Notes: generated by a model not told the origin, from the letters alone. 64,000 nt of DNA from Carbonactinospora thermoautotrophica (GCF_001543895.1 NZ_JYIJ01000012.1:124001-188000), one strand, 5' to 3'; positions 9,102-17,720 are shown, counted from the stretch's first letter. Made by a program: numbers and translations.

Positions 9102-10040
9102 ATGCCCAGCACCACAGCGAGCCCAGGACGGTTCGCCGCCGACAAGCTCAAGACCACTTTGCATGCGGCGTGCGCCCGCGTCGGCCTCGACCCCACCGGC
9201 GCGGAGCTGATCCACATCACCGTCAACGCCCTGTACCGGCTGCGTTCCGCCCCAGTCGTCGTGCGCATCGCCGGCTCGCGCACGCTGCTACCGCGTGTAC
9301 ACCGCCTGATCCAGGTCGCCCGCTGGCTAGAGCAGCAGGATTTTCCCGCCGTCCGGCTCACCGCTGGGATCAACCAACCGGTCATCGTTGACGAAACCGA
9401 TCACGTCGTCACATTCTGGGACTACCTGCCGCAAGACGGCCAGAGCATGGAGCCGCGTGACCTCGCCGAACCACTGCGACGTCTGCACACCCTGCCCCCA
9501 CCGTCCTTCCCCCTCCCCACCTGGGATCCCATACGGGAGGCCCGGCGACGCCTGGCAGCCGCACACCACCTGGACGCCCAGCACCGGGCGTGGCTGGAAC
9601 ACATGGCCGAGGAGGTGGAACGCGAGCTTCCCTGCGTGCCGTATGTGCTGCCGCGCGCCGTCATCCACGGCGACGCCTACGTCGGCAACCTGCTCCGCGA
9701 CCGCCAGGGGCGACCCGTGCTGTGCGACCTCGACGCGGTCAGCATCGGTCCCCCCGAATGGGATCTCGTCCCCACCGCGGTCGCCTACCTCCGCTTCGGC
9801 AAAGAGCGAAGCTTCTACCAAGACCTCGCCGACACCTACGGCTTCGACGTCCTCGCCTGGGAAGGCTTCCCAAGCCTACGCAAAGCCCGCGAGCTCAACG
9901 TCCTCACCGGAGTCCTCCCCGCCCTGACCTCCAGCCCCGGCATCGCCGCCGAGTTCACCCACCGTATGGAAGGGCTACGCGCAGGCCGCGAGGACACCTG
10001 GACACCGTTCCGCTACGCGTGGGCCAACGCCCACACCTGA
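9102..10040 (+). CDS. APH/choline-kinase-fold phosphotransferase
   Basis: This 312-aa protein has the aminoglycoside phosphotransferase fold. The catalytic loop is VIHGDAYVGNLL (H189, G190, D191, N196) and the metal-binding DxD-like motif is CDLDAVSIGPPEWDL (about 208-222). The substrate cannot be read from sequence; relatives phosphorylate antibiotics, sugars, choline or amino acids. It begins 12 bp after the frameshifted XRE gene, and this regulator-kinase pair is common near actinomycete peptide clusters. A role in self-protection or peptide regulation would be inference. Confidence 0.8.
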   Translation: MPSTTASPGRFAADKLKTTLHAACARVGLDPTGAELIHITVNALYRLRSAPVVVRIAGSRTLLPRVHRLIQVARWLEQQDFPAVRLTAGINQPVIVDETDHVVTFWDYLPQDGQSMEPRDLAEPLRRLHTLPPPSFPLPTWDPIREARRRLAAAHHLDAQHRAWLEHMAEEVERELPCVPYVLPRAVIHGDAYVGNLLRDRQGRPVLCDLDAVSIGPPEWDLVPTAVAYLRFGKERSFYQDLADTYGFDVLAWEGFPSLRKARELNVLTGVLPALTSSPGIAAEFTHRMEGLRAGREDTWTPFRYAWANAHT

Positions 10041-10215
10041 TGCCCAGCCACACCGACTTCGACGGCGAGGTGGAGCAGAATCTGGCGATGGTCGACGGGG
10101 TGTGCTGCTCGTGGACGCGGGCGAGGGACCGCTGCCGCAGACGTCCTGGGCTGGATGCCGCACCGGTCCCGGCCCGCCTCAGCTCACCACGCGGTGGCCG
10201 CGGAAGCCCGGCAGT

Positions 10216-10385
10216 GGGCCGGTGAGGTAAGACGATAGCGCCGACGGGGAGCAGCAGGGCGGTACCGTCGAAGGCGATGATCCCGTTGCACAGCAAGCTC
10301 CGAGCCCTGCTCGGAATGGAATGCGATAGCACGGGCGGTTCCCCGGTCGGCTGGCGGCCACGGCGGGAGAACACAGGGGTGCCTC
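10216..10385 (-). pseudogene. Frameshifted DUF5999-family copy
   Basis: One frame encodes PPWPPADRGTARAIAFHSEQG, matching PPCPSADAPDREAARTVACHPEQG of the copy at 7171-7356. The sequence then shifts frame and continues as SLLCNGIIAFDGTALLLP and VGAIVLPHRP, which is the missing C-terminal half of the family. No single frame spans both halves and I see no clear start, so I call it a decayed copy. The shared DNA around CCGTTGCACAGCA shows that the two copies are related. Confidence 0.6.
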
Positions 10386-10650
10386 AGCAGTATCCGGTTA
10401 GCGGTGTGGCCGGGGCGGGGGCGGTGCGGGTCGCCCAGGGTGCGATCCGGGCGAGGAAGTGCCGTATGGCGCGGGTGTGGTCGAAGCGGGCCACGGCGAG
10501 TTCTCGGCCGGCGCGGCGCATCCGGTCGCGCTGGTCGGGGGGTAAGGGGCAGCGCGCGGCGGTGGTCTTGCCGGCGCCGGGCATGCCTTCGAGCACCAGC
10601 AGCGGCCCGAGCCGAGGGTTATCAGAAGAGGACGCCTTGGGCGTGGTCAT
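10384..10650 (-). CDS. Short P-loop protein, probably a fragment or fusion
   Basis: The 88-aa frame opens with a clear nucleotide-binding loop, LLVLEGMPGAGKTT. It then breaks off into RDRMRRAGRELAVARFDHTRAIRHFLARI, a helical tail like the end of a different, larger enzyme. No Walker B or sensor region fits between them. I read it as the two ends of a larger kinase or transferase gene after an internal deletion. It starts 29 bp inside the end of the DUF2797 gene, so it would be translated with it. Confidence 0.4.
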   Translation of the reverse strand: MTTPKASSSDNPRLGPLLVLEGMPGAGKTTAARCPLPPDQRDRMRRAGRELAVARFDHTRAIRHFLARIAPWATRTAPAPATPLTGYC

Positions 10651-11539
10651 CGCTGCTTCCGGCCAGGGTCAGGGGGGTGAGGGTGAACCCGGCGGCAGGG
10701 CCGTCGGCGGGGATGAGGACCCAGCCGGCCAGCAGCCGCAGGTCGATCAGCAGCGGCCCGTCGGCGGTGTCGAGGACGGCGTCGCGGCCGGCCAGGCACG
10801 CCAGGCGGCCGGCGAGCACCGTCCCGTCGCCGACGGCGGTGATCTCCTCGGTGGGTTGAGGCACCGGCCGGCCCAAGCCGAACATACCGGTCAGGTCGTG
10901 CACCTGGCATGGCAGCCGGTGTATCCCGTCCGGCCAGGCGACCGCGGTGGACAGGTGCTGGTGGGCGGCGGTGAGCTGCTCACGGCGGGCCTCGAGGGCG
11001 CCGAGCCGCCACCAGGTGGCGATCTTCGCGTGGCGCGGGAGACGTTCGCGGACGGTGCCGGTAGCCGATGCGGCCCGCTCGGCGCGGCGCACCGCCAACA
11101 GCGGGCCGTACCCGAGCCAGGTGAAGGCGAGCGCGCCTTGTTCGGCGAGCCGGTTCGTGCCGCGGTCGATGGCGGTCAGGCCGACCTTGAGCAGGCCGGT
11201 GCCGAACCAGGCCAGGTACAGGGCGAAGGTGCGGGGGTCGTCGACGGCGGCGTCGCGGGCCAAGGCCCGGCCCGGGTCGGCGCCCGCGCAGGCCGGGCAC
11301 TGTGCCTGCGGCCCGCTCCCTGCGACGGCGGCTCGGTAAGGACACATCCGGCGCCGGCCGGCGGTGGGGAGCCAGATGCCGATGCAGCGGCGCGGCCCGC
11401 GCAGCTGCCACCCGATGCTCGTCCCCGGAGGCAGCGGCATCTGGCTTTCGACGCCGGTGGGGCCGATGAGGCCCAGGGCGGGGCTACCGGCGTGCCAGTA
11501 CAGCCCGGTCGTGAGCAAGCCGTGCGGCGGCAGCGTCAC
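10622..11539 (-). CDS. DUF2797 domain protein
   Basis: The protein (305 aa from this GTG) has the DUF2797 signature: a cysteine cluster CPACAG, then DDPRTFALYLAWFGTGLLKVGLT, RLAEQGALAF and GPLLAVRRAERAA. The cysteines suggest a bound metal; the biochemical role of the family is not known to me. I chose GTG at 11539 because AAAGG lies seven bases upstream. An ATG at 11554 (adding MKGKT) has no ribosome site. It lies four bases after the stop of a 50-aa Cys-rich ORF. Confidence 0.65.
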   Translation of the reverse strand: MTLPPHGLLTTGLYWHAGSPALGLIGPTGVESQMPLPPGTSIGWQLRGPRRCIGIWLPTAGRRRMCPYRAAVAGSGPQAQCPACAGADPGRALARDAAVDDPRTFALYLAWFGTGLLKVGLTAIDRGTNRLAEQGALAFTWLGYGPLLAVRRAERAASATGTVRERLPRHAKIATWWRLGALEARREQLTAAHQHLSTAVAWPDGIHRLPCQVHDLTGMFGLGRPVPQPTEEITAVGDGTVLAGRLACLAGRDAVLDTADGPLLIDLRLLAGWVLIPADGPAAGFTLTPLTLAGSSDDHAQGVLF

Positions 11540-11543
11540 GGTC

Positions 11544-11696
11544 TTACCTTTCATACACGTCGAACAGGATGTCGGCTCCGCCGAGGTGGTGCACGTCGCA
11601 CAACGCGTCGCCGGGTTGTCGGACGTTGCAGGTGGTTGCGCAGCGCGTCGGTGCCGCCGAGCCTGCGCCGGATGCCGGCCTTGACCTGTTTAGCAC
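11544..11696 (-). CDS. Small Cys-containing ORF, unrecognised
   Basis: This 50-aa frame begins GTG-CTA-AAC and ends LFDVYER. It contains C19, C23, C33 and H36-H37 in the order CxxxC-x9-CDVHH, plausible as a small zinc knuckle or as the end of a degraded gene. It stops four bases before the DUF2797 start. No family is recognised. The rest of the gap up to 11871 holds only a short leftward stretch that resembles the SAM-binding strand of a methyltransferase (VALDLSPALLAVARRRRPG), probably a remnant. Confidence 0.3.
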   Translation of the reverse strand: MLNRSRPASGAGSAAPTRCATTCNVRQPGDALCDVHHLGGADILFDVYER

Positions 11697-11871
11697 GGGT
11701 CACCCCGGGCGGCGTCGCCGGGCGACGGCCAGCAACGCGGGCGAGAGGTCCAGCGCGACCAGACGGTCCGGCGAGAGCCACGAGCCTCCAGTGGTCGTTT
11801 CTGACCGGGCCTGCGCTCGTGACAGGCCGGTGGACGTCTGGCTGATCTGACCACCGAGCAAGGAGGGCAGG

Positions 11872-12681
11872 GTGTCGGAGCCGGACGAGGCGATCCACCA
11901 GCGGCTGTCCCAGCTGCTACGGCTGCCGGCGGCCGGCCGCCTGGTCGACCTGGGATGCGGGGCGGGCCCCACGCTGGCCGCCGTCAGCCGCGACCACCCT
12001 GACGCGCACCTGATCGGGGTCGACCGGTCGCTGGCCGCGCTGCGCCACGCACGGCAACACCTCGGCGGCCACCCGGGCCCGGTGGGGCTGGTGGCCGCCG
12101 ACCTGCGGGCACCACTGCCCCTGGCGGACGCCAGCGTGGACGCTGTGGTCTCCTACAACACCCTGGAATGCCTACCGGATCCGCCGGCGGTACTGCGGGA
12201 GGTGGCGCGGGTGCTGCGCCCCGGCGGGCGCGCGGTACTGGCCCACACCGACTTCGATTCCCTGCTCATCGCCGGACCGGAGCCGGAGTTGGACCGGCGG
12301 GTGTGCCACGCCTTCACCGATCAGGCGCAGGCGTGGATGGACCATGCCGACGGGCGGATCGGCCGCAAGTTGCCCGGCCTGGTCGTCGCCAGCCCGCTGA
12401 TCCGCGACACCGTCGAACCCTGGGTCGTCTGCGCGACCGCCCTGGCTGGACACGCCGCGCGCCGGATCGACGACATCTGTCGGGCGCTGCTCGCGGCCGC
12501 GGCCACCGGTCAGGGCACCGTGTCGGCCCGCGAGGTCACCGCCTGGCACGCCGCCGTCCGTAAGGCCGCCGCCCGCGGGGAGTTCTTCTTCGCCGAGACC
12601 GCCGTCATCGTCACCGCCCACCGTCCACTCCAGCCCGCGTCCCCACCCGGCGACCGAGCCACCGAAGCGATGCCGGAGTGA
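11872..12681 (+). CDS. Class I SAM-dependent methyltransferase
   Basis: The 269-aa protein has the UbiE/Methyltransf_11 layout. Motif I is LVDLGCGAGPTLAAV (about 24-38), with the acidic end of strand 2 in GVDRS, then AADLRAPLPLADASVDAVVS and the post-motif LREVARVLRPGGRAVL. AAGGAGG precedes the GTG start. The substrate is unknown; small-molecule methylation is most likely. It is divergent from the DUF2797 gene. Confidence 0.75.
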   Translation: MSEPDEAIHQRLSQLLRLPAAGRLVDLGCGAGPTLAAVSRDHPDAHLIGVDRSLAALRHARQHLGGHPGPVGLVAADLRAPLPLADASVDAVVSYNTLECLPDPPAVLREVARVLRPGGRAVLAHTDFDSLLIAGPEPELDRRVCHAFTDQAQAWMDHADGRIGRKLPGLVVASPLIRDTVEPWVVCATALAGHAARRIDDICRALLAAAATGQGTVSAREVTAWHAAVRKAAARGEFFFAETAVIVTAHRPLQPASPPGDRATEAMPE

Positions 12682-13628
12682 TGCCACCGAGGCCGGGCAA
12701 CGCGGCCGACGGGCGGGCCAGGGCGCCAGGTGTGCTGGGTGCTGTTCAGGAAGCCGTGCCGGGCTGGAGGGAGTGGCACAGGCAGGCCTGGCCGATGGCC
12801 AACAGCAGGGTGGGCAGGCGGGGGCCCTTGTGGCGTTGACCAGCAGCCGGAAGAAGTCTTTTTGGGCCTGCTTGATCTCTGGCGTGGGGTCGGCGTCTTC
12901 GGACAGTCCGTGGAGCAGTTTGGGGATGCCGTAGACGAGACGGGAGCCCGTCGAGGCTCCAGTCTCTGACCCCAACTCGCGGGCGGGCTCGCAGTCCCCA
13001 CGCGCCTGCCCGCAGGTCCAGGTACCAGAGAAGGCCGCCCACCTTGGCCTGACCTGCCTCCACCTGGCTCGATAAACCGGATCAGCCCGCATCAGCAAGG
13101 AACTCCACGCCCTCGACACCACATTGATGGCCAGATGGCCCGACCTCGCCACCGCCCGCGCTCTGCACGAGGCGCTCACGACCGGCTGAAGGGAAATCAC
13201 CTCATACCGGATCATGGTGCGCGTACCCTGACGTGGCAGCGAGACCGCCCATGCCATCTATGAGGAGCTGGCCGGCAACCGGCCTGAAGAACCCGATACC
13301 GGGCACGGTACGCCAGCGGACCATCCGCCCGGGTGGTGTCACCGCGTACGAGCACATCTGCGCGCCGGTACGGAGATGATTGGGTAACCGGAGTGTGTCC
13401 CCGGCCGTCGCCGACACCCGCGCGCGACGGTCGGGCCCGGACCGCTGGTGTCGACACGGTGAGCCGCGAGCCCAACTGGTGATTCCTGAGCAGCGGCTTG
13501 TCCACCGCAGGCCGCAGAGACCCGGTTCTGTTCGACGGCCTGCCGCACAGACTCGCGGACGGGTTCTCGGGTGCGGGCATGGCTCACCCGCCTTCACGGC
13601 CACTCGCGGTGAAGCCGCCGTCGTCTCC
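12682..13628. other. Gene-debris region without an intact gene
   Basis: I see no intact gene in these 950 bp. On the plus strand near 13021-13190, two short in-frame pieces, EKAAHLGLTCLHLAR and ISKELHALDTTLMARWPDLA followed by a stop at 13187-13189, look like the C-terminal end of a helical regulator. On the minus strand near 12800-12970, YGIPKLLHGLSEDADPTPEI followed by a frame change looks like another remnant. Long frames on either strand lack convincing domains and I did not call them. Confidence 0.45.
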
Positions 13629-13937
13629 TCAGGCGTGGGCTCTGGTGGCGCGGGCGACCTGGGTGAGGAAACGGCGCACCGCCCGGCGGCCGCGCAGCAC
13701 GACGACGTCCGCACCCCGGGCGTGCTCGGCGAGCAGCCGCTCCACCCGAGGACGCATCCTGCGCCGGTAGCCGAGGACGTAGCGGACGAAGCCCCAGGTG
13801 ATCCGGTTGTAGACCCCCTGGTCGTGCTGCCCGGCGTCGTGGCGCCACTGGCGCTGGGCGATGCCCCACAGGCAGGTCCACCAGGGCAGGTCGAGAAAGA
13901 CCACGGTGTCCGCCGCTTTGAGCCGAATGGGCAGAGT
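13629..13937 (-). pseudogene. FlaR-like P-loop nucleotide kinase, C-terminal part (broken by IS)
   Basis: The fragment reads [19 protein letters not shown] and then a basic helical tail to the stop at 13629. In the family this follows directly on the DGNY motif of the N-terminal part at 14858-15070. The two parts join in frame once the insertion and one ACT (AGT on the plus strand) are removed, giving a 172-aa protein of normal family length. Confidence 0.8.
13935..13937. repeat. Left 3-bp target-site duplication (AGT)
   Basis: AGT here and at 14858-14860 immediately flank the 14-bp terminal inverted repeats of the second insertion sequence. Confidence 0.65.
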
Positions 13938-14857
13938 GAGGTTTTCTCAGTGATGGGTGGTTGACCTGGTGTCAGATAGGCGTGAAGCCCCTGGTAGGAC
14001 TGATCTTGCTGAGGGATCAGGTCTTACCGGAGGGGCTCCACGTGGTCACCTATCCTGCCACGCTCGCCGTGTCACGCCAGACGGTGCTGTTCGTCTCGGG
14101 CCTGCTGCGCGCGGAACGGCGACGCCGGGGCACCCGGCGGGGCTCCCGCGCGTTGACCTGCTTCCGCCAGGCCGTGCTGGTGCTGCGCTGGTTCGCCGAC
14201 GCCACCCGGGTCGACGCACTCGCCCGCGACCACAAGATCTCCATCGCCACGGCCTACCGGTATCTCCACGAGGGCATCGACGTGCTCGCCGACGCCGCTC
14301 CCGACCTGCACCAGGTCCTGACCCGCTCCCGAACCGAGGGGATCTCCCATCTGATCCTGGACGGCACGCTGGTCGAAACCGATCGGGTGGCGGCGTGTAC
14401 CGAGGCCGGTCACGACGAGTGGTATTCGGGCAAACACGCACGTCACGGCGGCAACATTCAGCTTGTGTGTGCACCGGACGGGTTCCCGCTGTGGACATCG
14501 CAGGTGAGTCCCGGGCGTACCCATGACCTGGCCGCGGCCCGCGAACTGGCACTGCCGGCTCTGTACGCCTCACGCCTGCCCACGCTGGCCGACAAGGGCT
14601 ACATCGGCGCCGGGATCGGCGTGCACACCCCGATCCGTAACCCGCCCGGCACCCAGGTGCTGTCGGTCGACAACCGCGCCCGCAACAGGATCATCAACGC
14701 GCTGCGCGCCGTGGCCGAACGCGGCATCGCACTGCTCAAAACCCGCTGGAAGGCCCTCCAACACGTCACCCTCGACCCCTGGCGCATCGGTGCCATCGTC
14801 CGCGCCGCACTCGTCCTCACCCAGTTCGAACACGGACGACGCTACTGAGAAAACCTC
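13938..14857. mobile_element. IS5-like insertion sequence, 920 bp
   Basis: Perfect 14-bp inverted repeats GAGGTTTTCTCAGT (13938-13951) and ACTGAGAAAACCTC (14844-14857) bound one transposase gene. AGT is duplicated outside each end. Removal with one AGT copy restores the interrupted kinase gene in frame. Size, 3-bp duplication and transposase type fit the IS5 superfamily. Confidence 0.88.
14042..14848 (+). CDS. IS5-like transposase (DDE_Tnp_4 type)
   Basis: The 268-aa protein has an N-terminal helix-turn-helix (IATAYRYLHEGID). The DDE core follows: ISHLILDGTLVET (first Asp), LADKGYIGAG (second Asp) and AERGIALLKTRWKAL (Glu). The GTG at 14042 has a GGAGG-type ribosome site upstream, and the stop lies inside the right terminal repeat region. 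The gene looks intact. Confidence 0.88.
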   Translation: MVTYPATLAVSRQTVLFVSGLLRAERRRRGTRRGSRALTCFRQAVLVLRWFADATRVDALARDHKISIATAYRYLHEGIDVLADAAPDLHQVLTRSRTEGISHLILDGTLVETDRVAACTEAGHDEWYSGKHARHGGNIQLVCAPDGFPLWTSQVSPGRTHDLAAARELALPALYASRLPTLADKGYIGAGIGVHTPIRNPPGTQVLSVDNRARNRIINALRAVAERGIALLKTRWKALQHVTLDPWRIGAIVRAALVLTQFEHGRRY

Positions 14858-14860
14858 AGT
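14858..14860. repeat. Right 3-bp target-site duplication (AGT)
   Basis: Second AGT copy, abutting the right terminal inverted repeat. Confidence 0.65.
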
Positions 14861-15070
14861 GGATGCGTAGTTGCCGTCGATCACCCACGCGGGCGCGGCG
14901 ACCAGCTCTTCTTGGAGAGCGGCGAACTTCTCCTGCGGCAGCGCGTTCCACGCGCTGTCGTAGTACACCGCGTCCAGGTGGATGACCGGGACGTCCAGGA
15001 GAGCGCCGAGCCGGCGCGCCAGACGCGTCTTGCCGCTGCCCCCGCAGCCGATGACGGCGATCCTGCGCAC
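14858..15070 (-). pseudogene. FlaR-like P-loop nucleotide kinase, N-terminal part (broken by IS)
   Basis: The 71 codons from GTG at 15070 read RRIAVIGCGGSGKTRLARRL (Walker A), then VPVIHLDAVYYDSAW, and end WVIDGNYAST, a standard motif order for adenylate-kinase-like topology modulation (FlaR-type) proteins. The frame then enters the insertion sequence. Its continuation is at 13629-13934. The cellular substrate of this family is not well defined. Confidence 0.8.
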
Positions 15071-15529
15071 GGCCCGACAGGCTAAACTCGACCCGGCAAG
15101 CCTGCGAAGAAGTCCTGCGGATTCACCGGAGAGGAGCAGCGGCAGCGTGCTGGAACGCATGTTGGACGACTCGGTCCTGGTGGCCGCCCGGCGAGCCCGT
15201 CATGCATCTCTCCTGCAAGCCGTAGAGGCCTCGAAGGATCTGTGGGTCTTTCGATGGCGCATGGCAGTGGCCATCCCCCATCACACGTCACGCTCACCCC
15301 GTGTCGTACGCCAAGAGACGTAACCGTTCGATCCGGTTCTGCTCAGGTACGAAGAGAGCTTGGCCGAGCTCACTGGGATGGCCAAGAAATTCCTGGAGAC
15401 GCGGACACCAGAGCTGGTGTCCGGCGCCGAGAATCGGAATATCGGCGCGCGGAGCACATGCACATCCGCAAATACTGCGGGAAATCATATGAAATTAGCA
15501 TGTCGCTGACCGTAGGATGATAAATAGCC
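15071..15529. other. Upstream region of trpS with small ORFs
   Basis: No recognised gene. A plus-strand frame from GTG 15147 to 15323 (58 aa, containing KDLWVFRWRM with two Trp codons) has a purine-rich GGAGAGGAG upstream, but its spacing is long. A second plus-strand frame reads MAKKFLETRTPELVSG from 15378 and ends as ...MKLACR-stop near 15509. Neither is convincing. Two stem-loops at 15402-15448 are the main structural feature. Confidence 0.35.
15402..15448 (+). promoter_or_regulatory. Two stem-loops in the trpS leader
   Basis: Stem 1 pairs CGGACACCA with TGGTGTCCG around GAGC (9 bp). Stem 2 pairs GCGCCGA with TCGGCGC around 11 nt. They lie about 80 bp before the trpS start and have no T-run. 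Some actinomycete trpS genes are controlled by attenuation, so a regulatory leader is possible. I see no T-box consensus and no leader peptide with adjacent Trp codons. Confidence 0.4.
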
Positions 15530-16549
15530 ATGACTGAGACTAGGCGGCCAATCTCGCTGACCGGCATCAAGCCGACGGGTGTTCCGCACCTCGGCAACTA
15601 CGTTGGCGCGATTCGACCGGCGCTCAAGCTGGTCGAGGGCTACGACGCTTTCTATTTCATCGCCGACTATCACGCGCTCATCTCAGTGCGTGATCGCGAG
15701 TCGCTGGACTACTACACCCGTTCGGTCGCGGCGACCTGGTTGGCGTGCGGGCTGGACCCCGAGGCCGCCACGTTCTACCGCCAATCGGACATTCCTGAGA
15801 CGTTCGAGCTGACCTGGGTGCTCGCCTGCATGACCCCGAAGGGTCTGATGAACCGGGCCCACGCCTACAAAGCCGCGCGCGACAAGAACCGCGAGGCGGG
15901 CCTGGTGGATCTCGACGCCGGGATCAACATGGGCCTGTACAACTACCCGATCCTGATGGCCGTCGACATCCTCATCATGGAGGCCGACGTGGTCCCGGTC
16001 GGGAAGGACCAGATCCAGCACGTGGAGATCGCCCGCGACATCGCTGGCAGCTTCAACCATGCCTACGGCGACAAGTACGAGTTCAAGCTCCCGCGGAACA
16101 TCACCTCCGAAGACGAGGACGCGAATGCGATGCCGGGGCTCGACGGCCGCAAGATGAGCAAGTCCTACAACAATACGATCCCGCTCTTCTGTGAACGCAA
16201 CGAGCTGCGCAAGCTGGTCCGTCGTATCAAGACCGACAGCACCCCGGTCGATGCGCCCAAGGATCCGGATTCCTCCTCGCTGTTCAGCATCTACAAGCAG
16301 TTCGCCAGCGAGGAAGACCAGGCCAAGATGCGCGAACGCATGCTCGCAGGTGGCCTTGGCTGGGGGGAGATGAAGGACATGTTGTTCGAGCAGATCGACG
16401 CTGTCCTCGCCGAGCCGCGTGAGCGTTACAAGGCGCTCATGGAGGATCGCAAGGCGCTCGACGAGATTCTCGCGAGCGGCGCGGAAAGGGCGCGGGCTCG
16501 GGCGCGGCGTGTCCTTGAGTCGGTGCGTGCCGCCATCGGGATCGACTGA
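15530..16549 (+). CDS. trpS: Tryptophanyl-tRNA synthetase
   Basis: The 339-aa class Ic synthetase charges tRNA-Trp. The HIGH-type motif appears as HLGN (20-23) and KMSKS at 208-212, with ITGIKPTG-like ATP-binding residues at the N-terminus (SLTGIKPTG) and the usual GKDQIQHVEIARDIA segment. Length is normal. It stands alone next to an IS-broken kinase gene and away from trp genes. Its codon use seems a little less GC-extreme than its neighbours. Many actinomycetes carry a second TrpS that gives resistance to inhibitors such as indolmycin. Whether this is the housekeeping or the extra copy cannot be told here. Confidence 0.93.
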   Translation: MTETRRPISLTGIKPTGVPHLGNYVGAIRPALKLVEGYDAFYFIADYHALISVRDRESLDYYTRSVAATWLACGLDPEAATFYRQSDIPETFELTWVLACMTPKGLMNRAHAYKAARDKNREAGLVDLDAGINMGLYNYPILMAVDILIMEADVVPVGKDQIQHVEIARDIAGSFNHAYGDKYEFKLPRNITSEDEDANAMPGLDGRKMSKSYNNTIPLFCERNELRKLVRRIKTDSTPVDAPKDPDSSSLFSIYKQFASEEDQAKMRERMLAGGLGWGEMKDMLFEQIDAVLAEPRERYKALMEDRKALDEILASGAERARARARRVLESVRAAIGID

Positions 16550-16814
16550 TGCTGGAGCCCGGTGGTGTATCGCGCTAAGTTTCTCTCGATACTCAGGGAT
16601 CACTCGGACGGGAACAATACCTGACCCGGCGACACCACCTTGATCATCCATCTCGGCGGGACACCAACCCTCGACCCACCCGCGCCGCAGAGTTTCCGCG
16701 ACTCGGCGAAACATCGTCCTGCGTCGAGTTTCGACCTCGGCGCGTGTGACGACACGCACACTCGTCGGCTCCGGGCGCGGCGACCCGAGCCGACGCGCCC
16801 AGGGCCGCCTGCCC

Positions 16815-17720
16815 CTACTGACCGGCCCGGCGGAAGGCGGCCTTGGCCGGGCGGGTCAGGTCGTCGGCGTACCGGCGGATGAAGTCCAGGTTGCGGTGTT
16901 CGAGGTGGTCGAACGGTTGGGGGACGCTGGAGCCGGGCGTGAGGTGCATGAGCGCGTCGTCCGGTTCCAGGCGGGCGGCGATCCAGCATTCGTGGCTGGC
17001 CGCCTTGGCGACCACCTCGGCGATGGGGGTGACGATCAGCGAGTTGCCGAAGTAGTGGACGCCGGCCGGGTCGGTGCCGGTGGCGTTGGCGCCGATCACG
17101 TACACGTGGTTGTCGTACGCGCGGGCGCGGCTGGTCAGCTCCCAGATGTCGGCCGAGCGCAGGAACGCGGACGGCCGGCAGATCAGCTCCGCGCCCTGCA
17201 CGGCCTCGACCCGGCTCAGCTCGGGGAAGTCGCCGTCGAAACAGATGATGATCCCGATCCGCCCGAGCGGGGTCTCGACCACGCAGGAGGCGTCGCCGGG
17301 GGTCACCCAGCCGCCGCAGGAGACGGTCTCCGGGCCGAACGGGTGGGTCTTGCGGTACACCCCGAGCACGTCGCCGCCCGCCCCGATGAGCGCCGCCGAG
17401 TTGTACACGACCCCGCGCTCCGGCCCCCGCTCGTAGGTGCCCCACACCAGGTGGACGCCCAGCCGCCGGGCCGTCTCCTGGAGCGGCTCGGTGACCGGCC
17501 CCGGGATCTCGCTGACCAGGTCCCACAGCTTCGCGGCGGACACGCCGGGCGTGAACCCGGTCGAGGCGGACTCCGGGAGCACGACCAGCTCGGCCCCGGT
17601 CGCGTCGACGCAGCGCTCCACCCACTCGACCGCGTTGGCCAGGTTGGCCTTGATCGTGTCGGCGGAGAGCGGCCCGGGCACGGGTGCGAGCTGGATCGCC
17701 GCGGCGGTGAAGGACCTCAT
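16815..17720 (-). CDS. Carbon-nitrogen hydrolase (nitrilase superfamily)
   Basis: The 301-aa protein has the Glu-Lys-Cys catalytic triad: E50 in VVLPESASTG, K124 in YRKTHPFG and C160 in IIICFDGDFPE. Such enzymes split amides or N-carbamoyl groups. GGAGG precedes the ATG at 17720. The gene is last in a leftward set with CoxG and a molybdenum hydroxylase, which suggests it hydrolyses an amide or ureide formed from a heterocycle. The precise substrate is not evident. The 265-bp gap between trpS and this gene shows nothing I can name. Confidence 0.8.
   Translation of the reverse strand: MRSFTAAAIQLAPVPGPLSADTIKANLANAVEWVERCVDATGAELVVLPESASTGFTPGVSAAKLWDLVSEIPGPVTEPLQETARRLGVHLVWGTYERGPERGVVYNSAALIGAGGDVLGVYRKTHPFGPETVSCGGWVTPGDASCVVETPLGRIGIIICFDGDFPELSRVEAVQGAELICRPSAFLRSADIWELTSRARAYDNHVYVIGANATGTDPAGVHYFGNSLIVTPIAEVVAKAASHECWIAARLEPDDALMHLTPGSSVPQPFDHLEHRNLDFIRRYADDLTRPAKAAFRRAGQ

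Noticed and set aside
12172-13257. 361-codon open frame on the minus strand
   Set aside because: It is antisense to the clear methyltransferase at 11872-12681 for its last third and has no coherent domain. Only a short part may be a gene remnant.
13201-13628. Possible small genes on either strand
   Set aside because: Several short frames exist but none has a ribosome site with a recognisable or plausible protein.
15071-15529. T-box riboswitch before trpS
   Set aside because: No T-box conserved bulge or antiterminator sequence is visible, only two simple hairpins without a T-run.
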